Of a DNA stretch of 64,000 nt, positions 1 to 8,728 are shown in pieces (within the stretch, counting starts at the first letter, position 1; every line of letters starts with the position of its first letter). The translations under genes were made by a program, and so were the position numbers. The notes under the pieces were generated by a model, which was not told where the DNA came from, searched no databases, and was given only the letters and a program-made list of their open reading frames with translations. Source of the DNA: JAWLDA01 sp041686855 (GTDB lineage Bacteria; Bacillota; Limnochordia; DTU080; RSA5). The stretch covers positions 67,662-131,661 of the forward strand of contig JAWLDA010000012.1 of NCBI GenBank assembly GCA_041686855.1, in the 5' to 3' direction.

Positions 1-202
1 CTTCTTGAGAAAGAGCGGGCTGTTGGGTCGAAATGGCTAACGCCCTGCGCTCGGTGGTGAATCTTGAAAGCGATCCGCGGTCGGCGTTAGCCGTGACCCA
101 GGAGTTTGCCAGGGGGCGGGTTAAAGAGTACATTGAGCGGGGACGAAGGAGTTGTCATCCGCTGTTGTTTCGAAGGTGCCGACTTGGGGGAGGGCTGCGT
201 GC

Positions 203-1699
203 GTGCGAGTTGCTGTTGCACAGTTTTTTCATGAAACCAATACGTTCGGTGCGAACACAACCACATTGGATCACTTTCGGCGTTACGATTACTTGGTAGG
301 GGAGGCCCTGATCGAGCGATACGCCAACACCCGGCACTACCTGGGAGGCATCCTTGCCACGCTTAAGGAGCGCGGGGATCTTCCGATTCCACTCCTTTCG
401 GCCTCCATGACGCCCTCAGGTCTCATTGAGAAGTCAGCGTTTGATCACATCTTAGCTGATCTGTTGGAGCGCCTCGGCAATGAGCGTCTTCGAATCGACG
501 GCGTCTGCCTTGCACTGCACGGGGCCGCCGTCGTCGAAGGGGTCGATGATCCGGAAGGTTACCTACTCCAGCGTGTCAGGGAGATCGTCGGGTCGGACGT
601 TCCGATCGTCGCCACCCTGGATCTCCACGGCAACGTGACGGACGCCATGGCCGCGTTTGCTGATGGGCTGTTTGGCGTTCACTATTACCCCCACACCGAT
701 CAGTTCGAGCGTGGGGAGGAAGCCGTTTCGGCGCTACACCGCATCTATCGGGGGGAGATCCATCCGGTCATCGTGCGGACAGGGTTAGGGATGACCGTGC
801 CGTCGTCCAAGCAGTACTCCCACGCCGTTCCGGCGAGCGCGATCAATCAGCTTGCACGTGAGTATGAGGAGCGATCGAAGGTGATTGATTGTACGGTGTT
901 CTGGGGGTTCGGTTACGCTGACGTTCCGCACATGGGTGTCTCTGTCTTGGTCACCACGGATGGAGACACTCAGCTCGGGACGGAGATAGGTCGAGCACTG
1001 TGCGAGGAGATCTGGTCTCGCCGTGAGTTATTGAGGAACGATGATTTGTCCCCACGGGAAGCGGTGGCACTTGCGCTCTCGGAGCCACGCGGTCCGGTGG
1101 TCATCTCGGAAGGGTCGGACAACCCAGGGGCAGGTAGCGCCGGCGACGCAACCTCTCTGCTAGCTGCGATGCTGGAAGCGAATGTGGCTCAAGCGGGTCC
1201 CTCCTGCTTCGGCTTCATCGCCGATCCAGAGGTTGTCGCTGCAGCGCACACGTTGGGAGTCGGCGGGCAATTTGAAACGCTCTTGGGGGGTAAGACGGAC
1301 TGCCGTCACGGCGATCCGCTCGCAGTAAGAGCCCGGGTGAAGGTGCTTTCGGATGGCCAATTCCGTTTGACGAGCAAGATGGGAACCGGCATCCCCATGA
1401 ATCTAGGGCGCATGGCTAGACTTGAAATCAACGGGATCGATGTTCTCGTGTCGGAAGAGCGAGAGCAGGTCTTTGACGAGGAAGTGTTCCGGTTACACGG
1501 GATCGAGCCGAGCCGTTACCGCATCGTTGGATTGAAGTCAAACCTACATTTCCGCGCCGCCTTCGATCTGATCGCTACACGAATCATTCACGCATCCGGG
1601 GAAGGGATCTCTAGATCGGACATAGCGGAACTCCCGTTTCGTCGTATCCAAAGGCCGCTATGGCCGCTGGACGAACCGACGAAAATCCCACTTCGCTAA
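203..1699 (+). CDS. M81 family metallopeptidase (MlrC-like)
   Basis: The protein resembles the MlrC/M81 family, zinc enzymes first known from microcystin degradation but usually encoded near transport and amino-sugar genes, where the natural substrate is unknown. Seen directly: an N-terminal FFHETNTF signature, LDLHGNV (the family's Asp and His metal ligands) and GVHYYPHTD (third ligand), then a C-terminal DUF1485-like half. I chose the GTG at 203 because a GGGGGAGGG ribosome site lies about 8 bp upstream and the family motif starts directly after it. A longer TTG start at 152 is possible but has its Shine-Dalgarno sequence too close. No signal peptide is seen. Confidence in family is high; substrate is not inferable. 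Confidence 0.86.
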   Translation: MRVAVAQFFHETNTFGANTTTLDHFRRYDYLVGEALIERYANTRHYLGGILATLKERGDLPIPLLSASMTPSGLIEKSAFDHILADLLERLGNERLRIDGVCLALHGAAVVEGVDDPEGYLLQRVREIVGSDVPIVATLDLHGNVTDAMAAFADGLFGVHYYPHTDQFERGEEAVSALHRIYRGEIHPVIVRTGLGMTVPSSKQYSHAVPASAINQLAREYEERSKVIDCTVFWGFGYADVPHMGVSVLVTTDGDTQLGTEIGRALCEEIWSRRELLRNDDLSPREAVALALSEPRGPVVISEGSDNPGAGSAGDATSLLAAMLEANVAQAGPSCFGFIADPEVVAAAHTLGVGGQFETLLGGKTDCRHGDPLAVRARVKVLSDGQFRLTSKMGTGIPMNLGRMARLEINGIDVLVSEEREQVFDEEVFRLHGIEPSRYRIVGLKSNLHFRAAFDLIATRIIHASGEGISRSDIAELPFRRIQRPLWPLDEPTKIPLR

Positions 1700-1950
1700 G
1701 GAGCTCCCACTCGGCTAAAGAGCGCACACTCCGCTAACGAACGGCCCGCTCCGCTAACGGGCTCCCACGCCTAAGGCGACTTTGGCGCCGAAGGCGAACG
1801 GCCAAAGCAGGCCTCGTCACGGTTTCCTCGAATCTCTTTCTTCGAATTTCCTCGATGTGACGGAAGTGTTACACATTGCCAACGGTCCTCAGCGGCGAGG
1901 TGATCGCGGCCTCGGTGAGTGGGCGATTCGAAGGCGAAGGGATGGCTAAG

Positions 1951-1986
1951 CGTATGAGGCGTATGAGGCGTATGAGGCGTATGAGG
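1951..1986. repeat. CGTATGAGG 9-bp microsatellite
   Basis: Four exact head-to-tail copies of CGTATGAGG are followed by degenerate copies to about 2030. If the downstream gene starts at the upstream ATG (1942), the repeat encodes an Arg-Met-Arg run ahead of the signal peptide. If it starts at 2044, the repeat lies in the leader. It is one of several short tandem repeats in the window. Confidence 0.85.
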
Positions 1987-2043
1987 CGTGTGGGGCGTAT
2001 GGGGGATATGGGGCGGATCTGGCGCATGGGACGGATCGGAGCA

Positions 2044-3279
2044 ATGCGACACGGTGTGATGGCCTTTGTGCTTTGGCTGGTGTGCATTTCGGTGGGGGCC
2101 TTGCCTGCGGCCGCCTATACAGGTGACGCCTCGAGCTCCGACTCCGACGTGGGCTCCCGCTCTGGCGCTGCCGTGGATTTCACGGTGAACCGGGGGGAGC
2201 TTGACGCCACGATCAGCGTGCAGACGCAGCTCCCGGTCGGGGAGCGGGCGGTCGAGCTCCAGGTGGCCCATGGATTCTCCGGAAAGCTGGAGTCGCCGGA
2301 CACCTTTTCGGGCGAGTTGCAACGCCTCTATGTGGGGGCGCCCTTGCAGGTCTTTGGCACACCGATTGACATCGGTATCGGGAAAACGGCGCACCGGCTC
2401 GGACGGGGTCGCCTTGAGACGCTGCTCTCGTCCGGCGCACTGCCGGGGTACCCGTCGCTTGCATATCGAGTGCACGGTGATCGGTACGAATACACCAAGG
2501 TGCTCGGCGATCTCGACTACAACGAGGGATACCGCCGCGTCGGCGTTCACTACCTTGATTACGAGCTCACCCCGTCGTTGAACATCGGGGCCGGGGAGAT
2601 CTACGTCCGTTCGCAGCCGTTTGCGGGGGACATCTTTTACGACGTGTTGCCCGTGGTGCCGTTCTACTTTCACAAGTACCTGCCTGGGGTGAAGAGCGGC
2701 CCGGGGAACAACCTGATCTACGGCGATGCGGAGCTGCGCACCGAGCAGGGGACGTTCTATGGGGAGCTCCTCGTCAACGAGTTCCCGGCCCTTTTGGGAA
2801 TGACGAGCAACCCGCCGCTCTACAGCCTCTTGTTAGGTGCGGAACTGGGACCGTTCGCCGTAGAGTACGCTCGCCTCACCAACTACGCTTACAGCAACGG
2901 GGACGCAAAGAGTGTCTACGCCTACCGGGGCAGAGGGCTCGGCCACTCCCTTGAGACAGACGGCGACATCTTTGACGTGCGCTGGCGACATGCTCTTGCT
3001 TCCAATCTCAAACTCACTTTGGGCGGAATGGTGAAGCGGCAGGGTGAGGGAGAGGTGGACGATTGGTTCGCTTCCCGTGCGGAGCAAGAGGCGAACGCCT
3101 TCCTCTCCGGCACGCCGGAGCGCACCGTGGCGGCCGTCGCCGGCGTCGAGTATTCGCAAGAGCGCTGGGACGTCCACTTCGAGATCAAGGCGGGGCCGGT
3201 GCAGAATGAAGACCACGTCGCCGGAGCGAGCGGCTTCTTTTACGAGCTGCGATACGGTCTCGCACTGAAGGCGTTCTAG
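2044..3279 (+). CDS. predicted outer-membrane beta-barrel protein (Wzi/capsule-assembly-like)
   Basis: A secreted protein of about 411 residues with a good signal peptide (MRHGVMAFVLWLVC start, AAAYTGD cleavage region). The body alternates hydrophobic and polar residues with many aromatic strand ends, and the last residues (ELRYGLALKAF) end in Phe as outer-membrane barrels do. The overall pattern recalls capsule-assembly Wzi-type or surface barrels, but no catalytic motif is visible. I prefer the ATG at 2044 because it begins the signal peptide. ATG 1942 or 1876 would add an Arg/Met-repeat extension that is unlikely to be exported. The YdcF-family gene follows after 1 bp, so the two are probably co-transcribed. 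Confidence 0.6.
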   Translation: MRHGVMAFVLWLVCISVGALPAAAYTGDASSSDSDVGSRSGAAVDFTVNRGELDATISVQTQLPVGERAVELQVAHGFSGKLESPDTFSGELQRLYVGAPLQVFGTPIDIGIGKTAHRLGRGRLETLLSSGALPGYPSLAYRVHGDRYEYTKVLGDLDYNEGYRRVGVHYLDYELTPSLNIGAGEIYVRSQPFAGDIFYDVLPVVPFYFHKYLPGVKSGPGNNLIYGDAELRTEQGTFYGELLVNEFPALLGMTSNPPLYSLLLGAELGPFAVEYARLTNYAYSNGDAKSVYAYRGRGLGHSLETDGDIFDVRWRHALASNLKLTLGGMVKRQGEGEVDDWFASRAEQEANAFLSGTPERTVAAVAGVEYSQERWDVHFEIKAGPVQNEDHVAGASGFFYELRYGLALKAF

Positions 3280-3280
3280 C

Positions 3281-4069
3281 ATGGGGAAGCTCCTCACCGC
3301 ACCGCTCTTTCTATCGCTTGTGGCCTTGGTGTGGGTCGTCGTGGCGGGGCGCCCACGCCGCCACGCTTCCAGCGCCGGTGGCCTGGCGCCACGGACGTGG
3401 GGCCTCCTGGTCGCGGTCACCGTGGGGCTCGGCCTGCTCTCCATGCCAATGGTCTCCGCTCTGTTGGCGCTCACTTTGGAGCGGGAGTATCCGTATCCGT
3501 CGGCGGCGACGCTGGCTTCGGTCGATGTGGTGACGGTTCTTAGCAGTGGGGTGAGTTGGGACGCGGGGGCGGCGCACTCGGAGTTGGATGAAGCCTCGTA
3601 CGTGCGGACGGTGGTCGGGACCCGCGCGTTTCAAGCGGCGAACCCGCGTCTTTTCGTGGTACAAGGGTCGCTTGGCGGTGACGAGCCCGAGGTGATGGCC
3701 CGTCTCATGGCCGAGTTGGCAGTGGGCCTCGGCGTGCCCCTGGAACGGGTGGCGCTCGAGCCCCGTTCACGCAACACGCGAGCCCACCCGGTTGAGTTGC
3801 TCCAGATCGAGGGCGTCGAGTCGAGCGACGTGTTGGCCGTGGTCACGTCGGCGTGGCACCTGCCCAGGGCGGTGCACGAGTTTGAGCGTTACTTTGACCA
3901 CATCGTGCCGATTCCAGCCGACTACCTCTCGCGTCAACTCGAGGGGAACATCAAGGATTGGATTCCCCAACATGTCGGTCTCGAGCGCTCCACGAAGGTG
4001 ATCCACGAGTGGGTGGGCCGCCTCTGGTACGTCGTGGCGGCGCTCAGTCTGGTGGTGGTGCCGAGATAA
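3281..4069 (+). CDS. YdcF/SanA-family (DUF218) membrane protein
   Basis: A 262-residue protein with two N-terminal membrane segments (about residues 7-24 and 40-62), a DUF218 domain and a hydrophobic C-terminus. DUF218 hallmarks visible are VVTVLSSGV, LFVVQGSLGG, a conserved SRNTRAHP (the family's ExxSxNT-like segment) and VVTSAWHLPRA. Family members (ElyC, SanA, YdcF) act in envelope or lipid-carrier processes, and biochemical activity is mostly undefined. It starts 1 bp after the upstream barrel gene, suggesting translational coupling and a shared envelope role. The family call is solid and the function is inference. Confidence 0.82.
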   Translation: MGKLLTAPLFLSLVALVWVVVAGRPRRHASSAGGLAPRTWGLLVAVTVGLGLLSMPMVSALLALTLEREYPYPSAATLASVDVVTVLSSGVSWDAGAAHSELDEASYVRTVVGTRAFQAANPRLFVVQGSLGGDEPEVMARLMAELAVGLGVPLERVALEPRSRNTRAHPVELLQIEGVESSDVLAVVTSAWHLPRAVHEFERYFDHIVPIPADYLSRQLEGNIKDWIPQHVGLERSTKVIHEWVGRLWYVVAALSLVVVPR

Positions 4070-4139
4070 CCGAAGTGAGGTGTACTTTTGGCTTTGCCGG
4101 CATGATACCCAACGGAAGCTTGAGTTGATCGCGGGCGGG

Positions 4140-4790
4140 TTATTCCCGTGCTTTCAGTGTGACGCCAAGGAAACCGACGAGATCCATTGCCTGAATGGGT
4201 TCGAAGATGGCGCCTTGCAGTTCTTTCTGACCGGTTCTCAGACCTTCGATTTGCGAACCGCGAAAGTCAGTTCCGTTGAGGTTCGTCTGATGTAACTCAG
4301 CCCGTCGCAAGTCACAGTCGGCGAAGACGACCTCCGAGAGGTCACTTCCTTGGAAATTAGCTTCGGTAAGCACGCAGTTTTCGAAGCGAGTACGTTTTAG
4401 ATTGCAAAAACGGAACTGTGCCAGGTTGAGACGGCACTCTTTGAAGAGGACATTTCTTCCGTTGCCCTCAATGAACTGAAACCCCGTGGCCCGGGACCCC
4501 CGAAACTCGACGCGGTGTGTGGAAGCCTGATACCACACCGCATTGCTGAAGTCGCATCGTTCGAAGCGGATATTACTGAGTTGAAGGTCGGTCAACGTGT
4601 CTGGCGTCCACGTCACCCGTGTAAAGACGCCCTGATCGATTTTAACGTGTCTCAGATGCTTCTCGGCGATCGTACAATCAGCGCAAGTAACCTGTGAGTA
4701 CGTGCTCTCATCGGTGAGGCAGACATCGGACAGAGGCTGGTACTCGTCGTTTTTGGGAAGTTTGGGTGGCTCGACGTGCCAATTCTTCAT
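4140..4790 (-). CDS. pentapeptide-repeat protein
   Basis: About 217 residues. The central and C-terminal parts are built of A(D/N)LxF-like pentapeptides, for example RFERCDF, LTEANFQGSDLSEVVF, LRRAELHQTNLNGTDF, predicting a right-handed quadrilateral beta-helix. Such proteins are cytosolic and range from DNA-gyrase protectors to unknowns. I place the start at the ATG giving MKNWHVEPP, since the upstream extension (to 4898) is Arg/Ser-rich and unlike the body. It converges on the YdcF gene. No partner gene suggests a specific role. Confidence 0.75.
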   Translation of the reverse strand: MKNWHVEPPKLPKNDEYQPLSDVCLTDESTYSQVTCADCTIAEKHLRHVKIDQGVFTRVTWTPDTLTDLQLSNIRFERCDFSNAVWYQASTHRVEFRGSRATGFQFIEGNGRNVLFKECRLNLAQFRFCNLKRTRFENCVLTEANFQGSDLSEVVFADCDLRRAELHQTNLNGTDFRGSQIEGLRTGQKELQGAIFEPIQAMDLVGFLGVTLKARE

Positions 4791-4975
4791 ACGTGTAGTA
4801 TACCGCGCAGAAGTCGCCGGTCGCCATGGCGATGAGCGGGAGATGATGGTCCGCTTTCGCTCCCGGGGTGAAGCGGACCATCGCTTCGTCGTTATCAATC
4901 CGTGGCATCAGCACGTGTGCTTTACCAGGGTCATTAGCCCGTGTCATGAGCCAGGGCGTTAACCAGCCGCTAGTG

Positions 4976-6022
4976 TTAGTCGGCCGACGCGACTTCGTGC
5001 CCGGTGCTTGCCGAAGCGTACAGCGCGTCCAGCACGCGCATGACGTTCACGCCGTGCTCCGCCGGGGCCATGGGCTCGCGGCCGTAGTAGATCGAGTCGA
5101 CGAAGTGCTCCTGCGCGCTCTCGCTGTCCGGCATCTCCTCAGGTGTCCAGGACTTCACAGCGCCGTCCTCGCTCTCGTGGACGAGGAAGGTCGGCGAGCC
5201 GCCTACGACCCGGCGCATCTCCGCGCCACCGACGGTGCCGTGCAGCAGGGTGAAGGCCTCCTCCTTGTGGGTCGTATTCAACGCCCAACTCGTCTCAAAG
5301 GCGATACACGCGCCGCCCTCAAGCCGAATCAGACCCACCGCCAAGTCTTCGACGTCGAAGTGCGCGCCTTGTTCTTTGGCGATCTCTGGCGCAATCTCGG
5401 CGTAGGTCATGCCGCTGACGCTCTCGACCCGCGGATGGCCCATCAGCCACAGGGTGAGGTCGAGCTGGTGCACGCCCAGGTCAATGAGGGGGCCGCCGCC
5501 CGACAACTTTTTGGTAGTGAACCATCCCCCCAGCTTAGGAACGCCCCGTTGACGCAGGTAGGCGGTCTTGGCGTAGTAGATGCGACCGAGGCGACCCTCG
5601 TCGATGTGCCGCTTGAGCCAGCGGGCCTGGTTGGTGAAGCGGGAGTTGAAGTGCATCATAAAGGTGCGACCCGTCTCTTTGGCCACGCGGGCCATCTCTT
5701 CGGCTTCGGCGACGTTCATGGCCATTGGCTTCTCGCACAGGACGTGCTTGCCGGCCCGCATCGCCTCGATGGAGACCGGCGCGTGCATCGCATTGGGCAG
5801 GGCGATGCTTACGGCGTCGATCTCGGGGTCGGCCAGAAGATCTTGGTACTGCTCATACGCCTTGGTGATACCGTAGCGCTCTTTGGCTTGCTCGCGCCGC
5901 TCCTCGACGAGATCCGCCACTGCCACCATCTTGGCGCGGGGCGACTTTAAGTAGTTGTTCACATGCGTGCGGCCCATTCCCAGGCCGATCACACCGACTC
6001 TCACTTCAGACACTGCTCTCAC
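4976..6022 (-). CDS. Gfo/Idh/MocA family NAD(P)-dependent oxidoreductase
   Basis: A 348-residue protein with an N-terminal Rossmann fold (VIGLGMGRTHV glycine-rich loop, VAVADL strand end), the family's CEKPMAMN motif around residue 95 with its catalytic-site Lys, and a C-terminal alpha/beta domain containing the GPLIDLGVHQLDL segment. These enzymes oxidise or reduce sugars and cyclitols, and the substrate cannot be read from sequence. It is divergent from the sugar-binding protein at 6269 across a 246-bp spacer, which fits a shared carbohydrate pathway and possibly shared control. Confidence 0.92.
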   Translation of the reverse strand: MRAVSEVRVGVIGLGMGRTHVNNYLKSPRAKMVAVADLVEERREQAKERYGITKAYEQYQDLLADPEIDAVSIALPNAMHAPVSIEAMRAGKHVLCEKPMAMNVAEAEEMARVAKETGRTFMMHFNSRFTNQARWLKRHIDEGRLGRIYYAKTAYLRQRGVPKLGGWFTTKKLSGGGPLIDLGVHQLDLTLWLMGHPRVESVSGMTYAEIAPEIAKEQGAHFDVEDLAVGLIRLEGGACIAFETSWALNTTHKEEAFTLLHGTVGGAEMRRVVGGSPTFLVHESEDGAVKSWTPEEMPDSESAQEHFVDSIYYGREPMAPAEHGVNVMRVLDALYASASTGHEVASAD

Positions 6023-6268
6023 CGTCCAAACATTAAAGGTGACTACCTCGTAAAACTGGCAGCTTAGACTTCGCTAGGAGGGTGGGGGCTGCCTGCATGG
6101 GATTGTGCCGACGTAATCGTATCGGTGTCTCTGCGCTTCTACTTATTCCTTTTCGATTGGATGTTTGGACGTGTTGGGTCATCCGTGATATTGCAAATTT
6201 CAGTTTATAAGAGGCTGGACACAATCAACTCGTAAGAGTGAAGTAAGAAAACTGAAGGAGGTCAAGCA

Positions 6269-7609
6269 ATGATGATAACCCGTAGCTGGACGTTTGGTGT
6301 GGCGATCGGTGTCCTCATCGCAGCCCTTGCAATGCCCGCGATGGCGGAACCGATCCGCCTCAAGTTTCTATTCGCTGACTACACAGGGCAGCCCTGGACT
6401 GATGCTACGAAGGTTCTCGTCGAAGAGTTCAATGAGACGCACCCCGATATCCAGGTTGAGTTGATCAGTGGTGTCGCCGGGTATGCGAACTTGGAAGAGC
6501 GATTTAGGGTCTACATCGCGGCGGGTCAGCAGGTGGACATCTACGAGAACCACGGCCCTACCGTACAACATTTGGTTCGATCTGGGTTGTTGCTCGATCT
6601 CGTCCCATTCATGGAGCGTGACGGGCTCCTCGACGAGTACGTAACTGACCTGGGTGAAGGGGTGGCGGAGAGCATCATGGCTGTCACCGACGGGAAGCTC
6701 GGTAGCCTACCGTCCTTCGGCAGCGTCTCGGCCGGGATGCTCTATAACCCTATTTTATTCGACGAAGCGGGACTTGATCATCCACCGGTGAGTTGGACGT
6801 GGGACGAGTTTCGTTCCATGGCCCGGAAACTTACTAAAGATACTTCTGGGGATGGCACGCAAAAGCAAGTCGGATTTGTTGATGAGGTGCATTACCTCTA
6901 CCAATGGATGTGGCAAAATGGTGTCTTTAAGGATTTCACGCAGGACGAGAATGGGAACTGGAGATACCAGTACCTCGAGTCCGAAGGACGAGAGACGATC
7001 GAATTCTTAGCTGGCCTGCAGCAGGAAGGGATCGCACAGTACCACCGAGCCAACACCGGGTCTAGCGGCGCATACCTCGGCCTCTTTGGAGAGGGACGAG
7101 CGGCGATGCGCATGCACCTCTACTCGTCACTGGTGCGTCTCAGAGATAACCACGATATCACAGCTTCGATGGTGCGTCGACCGTACAATCGTGCTGAGGT
7201 GACGGACTTTGGTAATGCGGCCTTCGACCTGCACCTTGTGGCTACGGGGGATCCCGTCCGTGAGGCTGCAGCATGGGAATTTCTCAAGTGGCGAACGAGT
7301 CGAGAGATTGACATGCGGAACGCCCAGATGCAGAATACGTTCCCGTGGCGCGCTTCGAACTTGCAGTCGGCCGCCTTCATCGAGTTGTTGGAGGGCCTGG
7401 ACTTCCCCGATGAGGCGCGGTTGATGGCAGAGTACATGGTCGAACGGGGACGCTCTTTGTCTCGTACGAATGTCCGGCCTGCGTTTAAATCCGGCGCTTA
7501 CCCAAACTCGCTGCGGGAGCCTGTCTTCGACGCAATTGAGGGGAAAACGCCGATTCCGGAGGCGCTCGAACAAGTGCAGCGGGCATTCTTTGCTGAACTG
7601 GCTGAGTAA
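6269..7609 (+). CDS. ABC transporter sugar-binding protein (family 1 extracellular solute-binding)
   Basis: A 446-residue exported protein. The N-terminus is a signal peptide (hydrophobic stretch then AMAEPI) without a lipobox Cys, so it is probably free periplasmic rather than a lipoprotein. The fold markers of cluster B carbohydrate-binding proteins are present: FNETHPDIQVELISG, the AAGQQVDIYENHG segment, SWTWDEFRSMARKLT and the C-terminal WEFLKWRTS. A strong AAGGAGG site precedes the ATG. No permease or ATPase gene adjoins it, so its membrane components must lie elsewhere. It is followed by PIG-L and sialidase-like genes, suggesting uptake of an acylated or sialic-like glycan. Confidence 0.92.
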   Translation: MMITRSWTFGVAIGVLIAALAMPAMAEPIRLKFLFADYTGQPWTDATKVLVEEFNETHPDIQVELISGVAGYANLEERFRVYIAAGQQVDIYENHGPTVQHLVRSGLLLDLVPFMERDGLLDEYVTDLGEGVAESIMAVTDGKLGSLPSFGSVSAGMLYNPILFDEAGLDHPPVSWTWDEFRSMARKLTKDTSGDGTQKQVGFVDEVHYLYQWMWQNGVFKDFTQDENGNWRYQYLESEGRETIEFLAGLQQEGIAQYHRANTGSSGAYLGLFGEGRAAMRMHLYSSLVRLRDNHDITASMVRRPYNRAEVTDFGNAAFDLHLVATGDPVREAAAWEFLKWRTSREIDMRNAQMQNTFPWRASNLQSAAFIELLEGLDFPDEARLMAEYMVERGRSLSRTNVRPAFKSGAYPNSLREPVFDAIEGKTPIPEALEQVQRAFFAELAE

Positions 7610-7622
7610 TCACCAACGGTAC

Positions 7623-7674
7623 ACGCTCTTGCAGCCTGGGAGCCCTGCATTCGGGCGCCGCCTAGCAAGAGCGT
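7623..7674 (+). other. inverted repeat between SBP and PIG-L genes
   Basis: ACGCTCTTGC at 7623-7632 pairs perfectly with GCAAGAGCGT at 7665-7674. The interior contains a further GCCC/GGGC pairing. There is no T-run downstream, so it is more like an mRNA-stabilising or processing hairpin than an intrinsic terminator. It would separate expression of the abundant binding protein from the downstream enzymes. Confidence 0.5.
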
Positions 7675-7706
7675 CCTGCTTCTGACGCCAGAAAGGAGAG
7701 AGAACG

Positions 7707-8624
7707 ATGGAAGACGACGGACTGAGACTTCTGATTGTGACGGCCCATCCGGCCGACTCCTTTGATCAGGCCGGCGGAACGCTCGCACATCACGCTGAGC
7801 GGGGGGATCACGTCGCAGCGTGTATGCTGACAACGGGAGTCCGATCGCACGATTGGCAACTGTTGGACGCACGTTTGAAAGGAGGTAAAGCCCGGGCCTC
7901 TGAGAGTGATGCGATCCAAGCTGTCTCCAAGAAAGAGGACGAGGTGCGAGAGGCTTGCGCCATAATGGGCATTACAGATCTACGTTTCATTGAGCAGGAA
8001 GACGACCTCGTTCTTGTGACACGAGAGCTTGTGACGGCAATCGCCGAGGTGATTCGGGATGTAAAGCCCAACGTGATCATAACGCATCACCCGTTCGAAG
8101 ACGGGGGTGTTGCGTGTGCTCACGCAGCGACGGCCCAGGCAATGCTAAACGCCATCCATCTTGCAGGTGGTCTGCCTGTCGGAGACGAGGTCGAGCCGCA
8201 CCGGGTGGCGGAAGTATACTTTATGAACCCAACACAAGGGATCTTGAGCAACGCACTTAGCGTCGCAGTCCACGGCCACGTGGACGTGTGGATAGACATA
8301 ACCGATGTAATAGAACGAAAGGTGAAAGCGCTGGACTGTATTCGCAGCCAACATTACCACGGAATGTACGCTCGGAAACGGGGAGAAGCGACCGACGGCC
8401 ACTTCGGTGTTGCCGCCGCAGTGCCATACGCGGAGGGTTTTCAGCGTTACCGCCCACCGGTGAGACGCTACCTGCCGATCTCTGAGTTTAGTCTTAAGAA
8501 GGCCAAAGAGCCGTTGGCGTCGCACCTGGGGCGGTACAGCCATCTCATGGCCCATACAGTTCCGTTACCGAGCGAGTACACCAAGCCGGAGCACCCGACC
8601 GCGTACGGTTTGCCTAGAGAATAG
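7707..8624 (+). CDS. PIG-L family deacetylase
   Basis: A 305-residue cytosolic protein of the PIG-L/LmbE family, zinc-dependent N-acyl hydrolases acting on sugars such as N-acetylglucosamine derivatives. The metal-site motif TAHPADSFDQAGGTL stands at the N-terminus (the family's AHPDDE, here with Ala-Asp), and the second motif HHPFEDGGVACAHAAT supplies the His ligand. The C-terminal third is longer than in minimal members. An AAAGGAGAG site precedes the ATG. It lies between the sugar-binding protein and a sialidase-like gene, which supports a role in N- or O-acylated sugar catabolism. Confidence 0.88.
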   Translation: MEDDGLRLLIVTAHPADSFDQAGGTLAHHAERGDHVAACMLTTGVRSHDWQLLDARLKGGKARASESDAIQAVSKKEDEVREACAIMGITDLRFIEQEDDLVLVTRELVTAIAEVIRDVKPNVIITHHPFEDGGVACAHAATAQAMLNAIHLAGGLPVGDEVEPHRVAEVYFMNPTQGILSNALSVAVHGHVDVWIDITDVIERKVKALDCIRSQHYHGMYARKRGEATDGHFGVAAAVPYAEGFQRYRPPVRRYLPISEFSLKKAKEPLASHLGRYSHLMAHTVPLPSEYTKPEHPTAYGLPRE

Positions 8625-8728
8625 GTGACAAACTCAGGGGATGGGCGAGTTTCCGCTGAATGGAAAGTGAGACAAAAGTTGGATTGCGGAGATATGTGGG
8701 AAACATCATCAACCAGGAGTGAAGCGAT

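Noticed and set aside
33..299. 88-codon frame at the window start (beginning MANALRSVVNLES)
   Set aside because: It looks coding-like in its first 40 residues but has a stop just upstream, no ribosome site and runs out of frame into the M81 gene. It may be a decayed tail of the previous gene.
4708..4947. 79-codon minus-strand frame (beginning MTRANDPGKAHVL) overlapping the pentapeptide gene start
   Set aside because: The first 50 residues have protein-like composition, but it overlaps the better-supported gene and ends in Arg-rich noise. Possibly a gene remnant.
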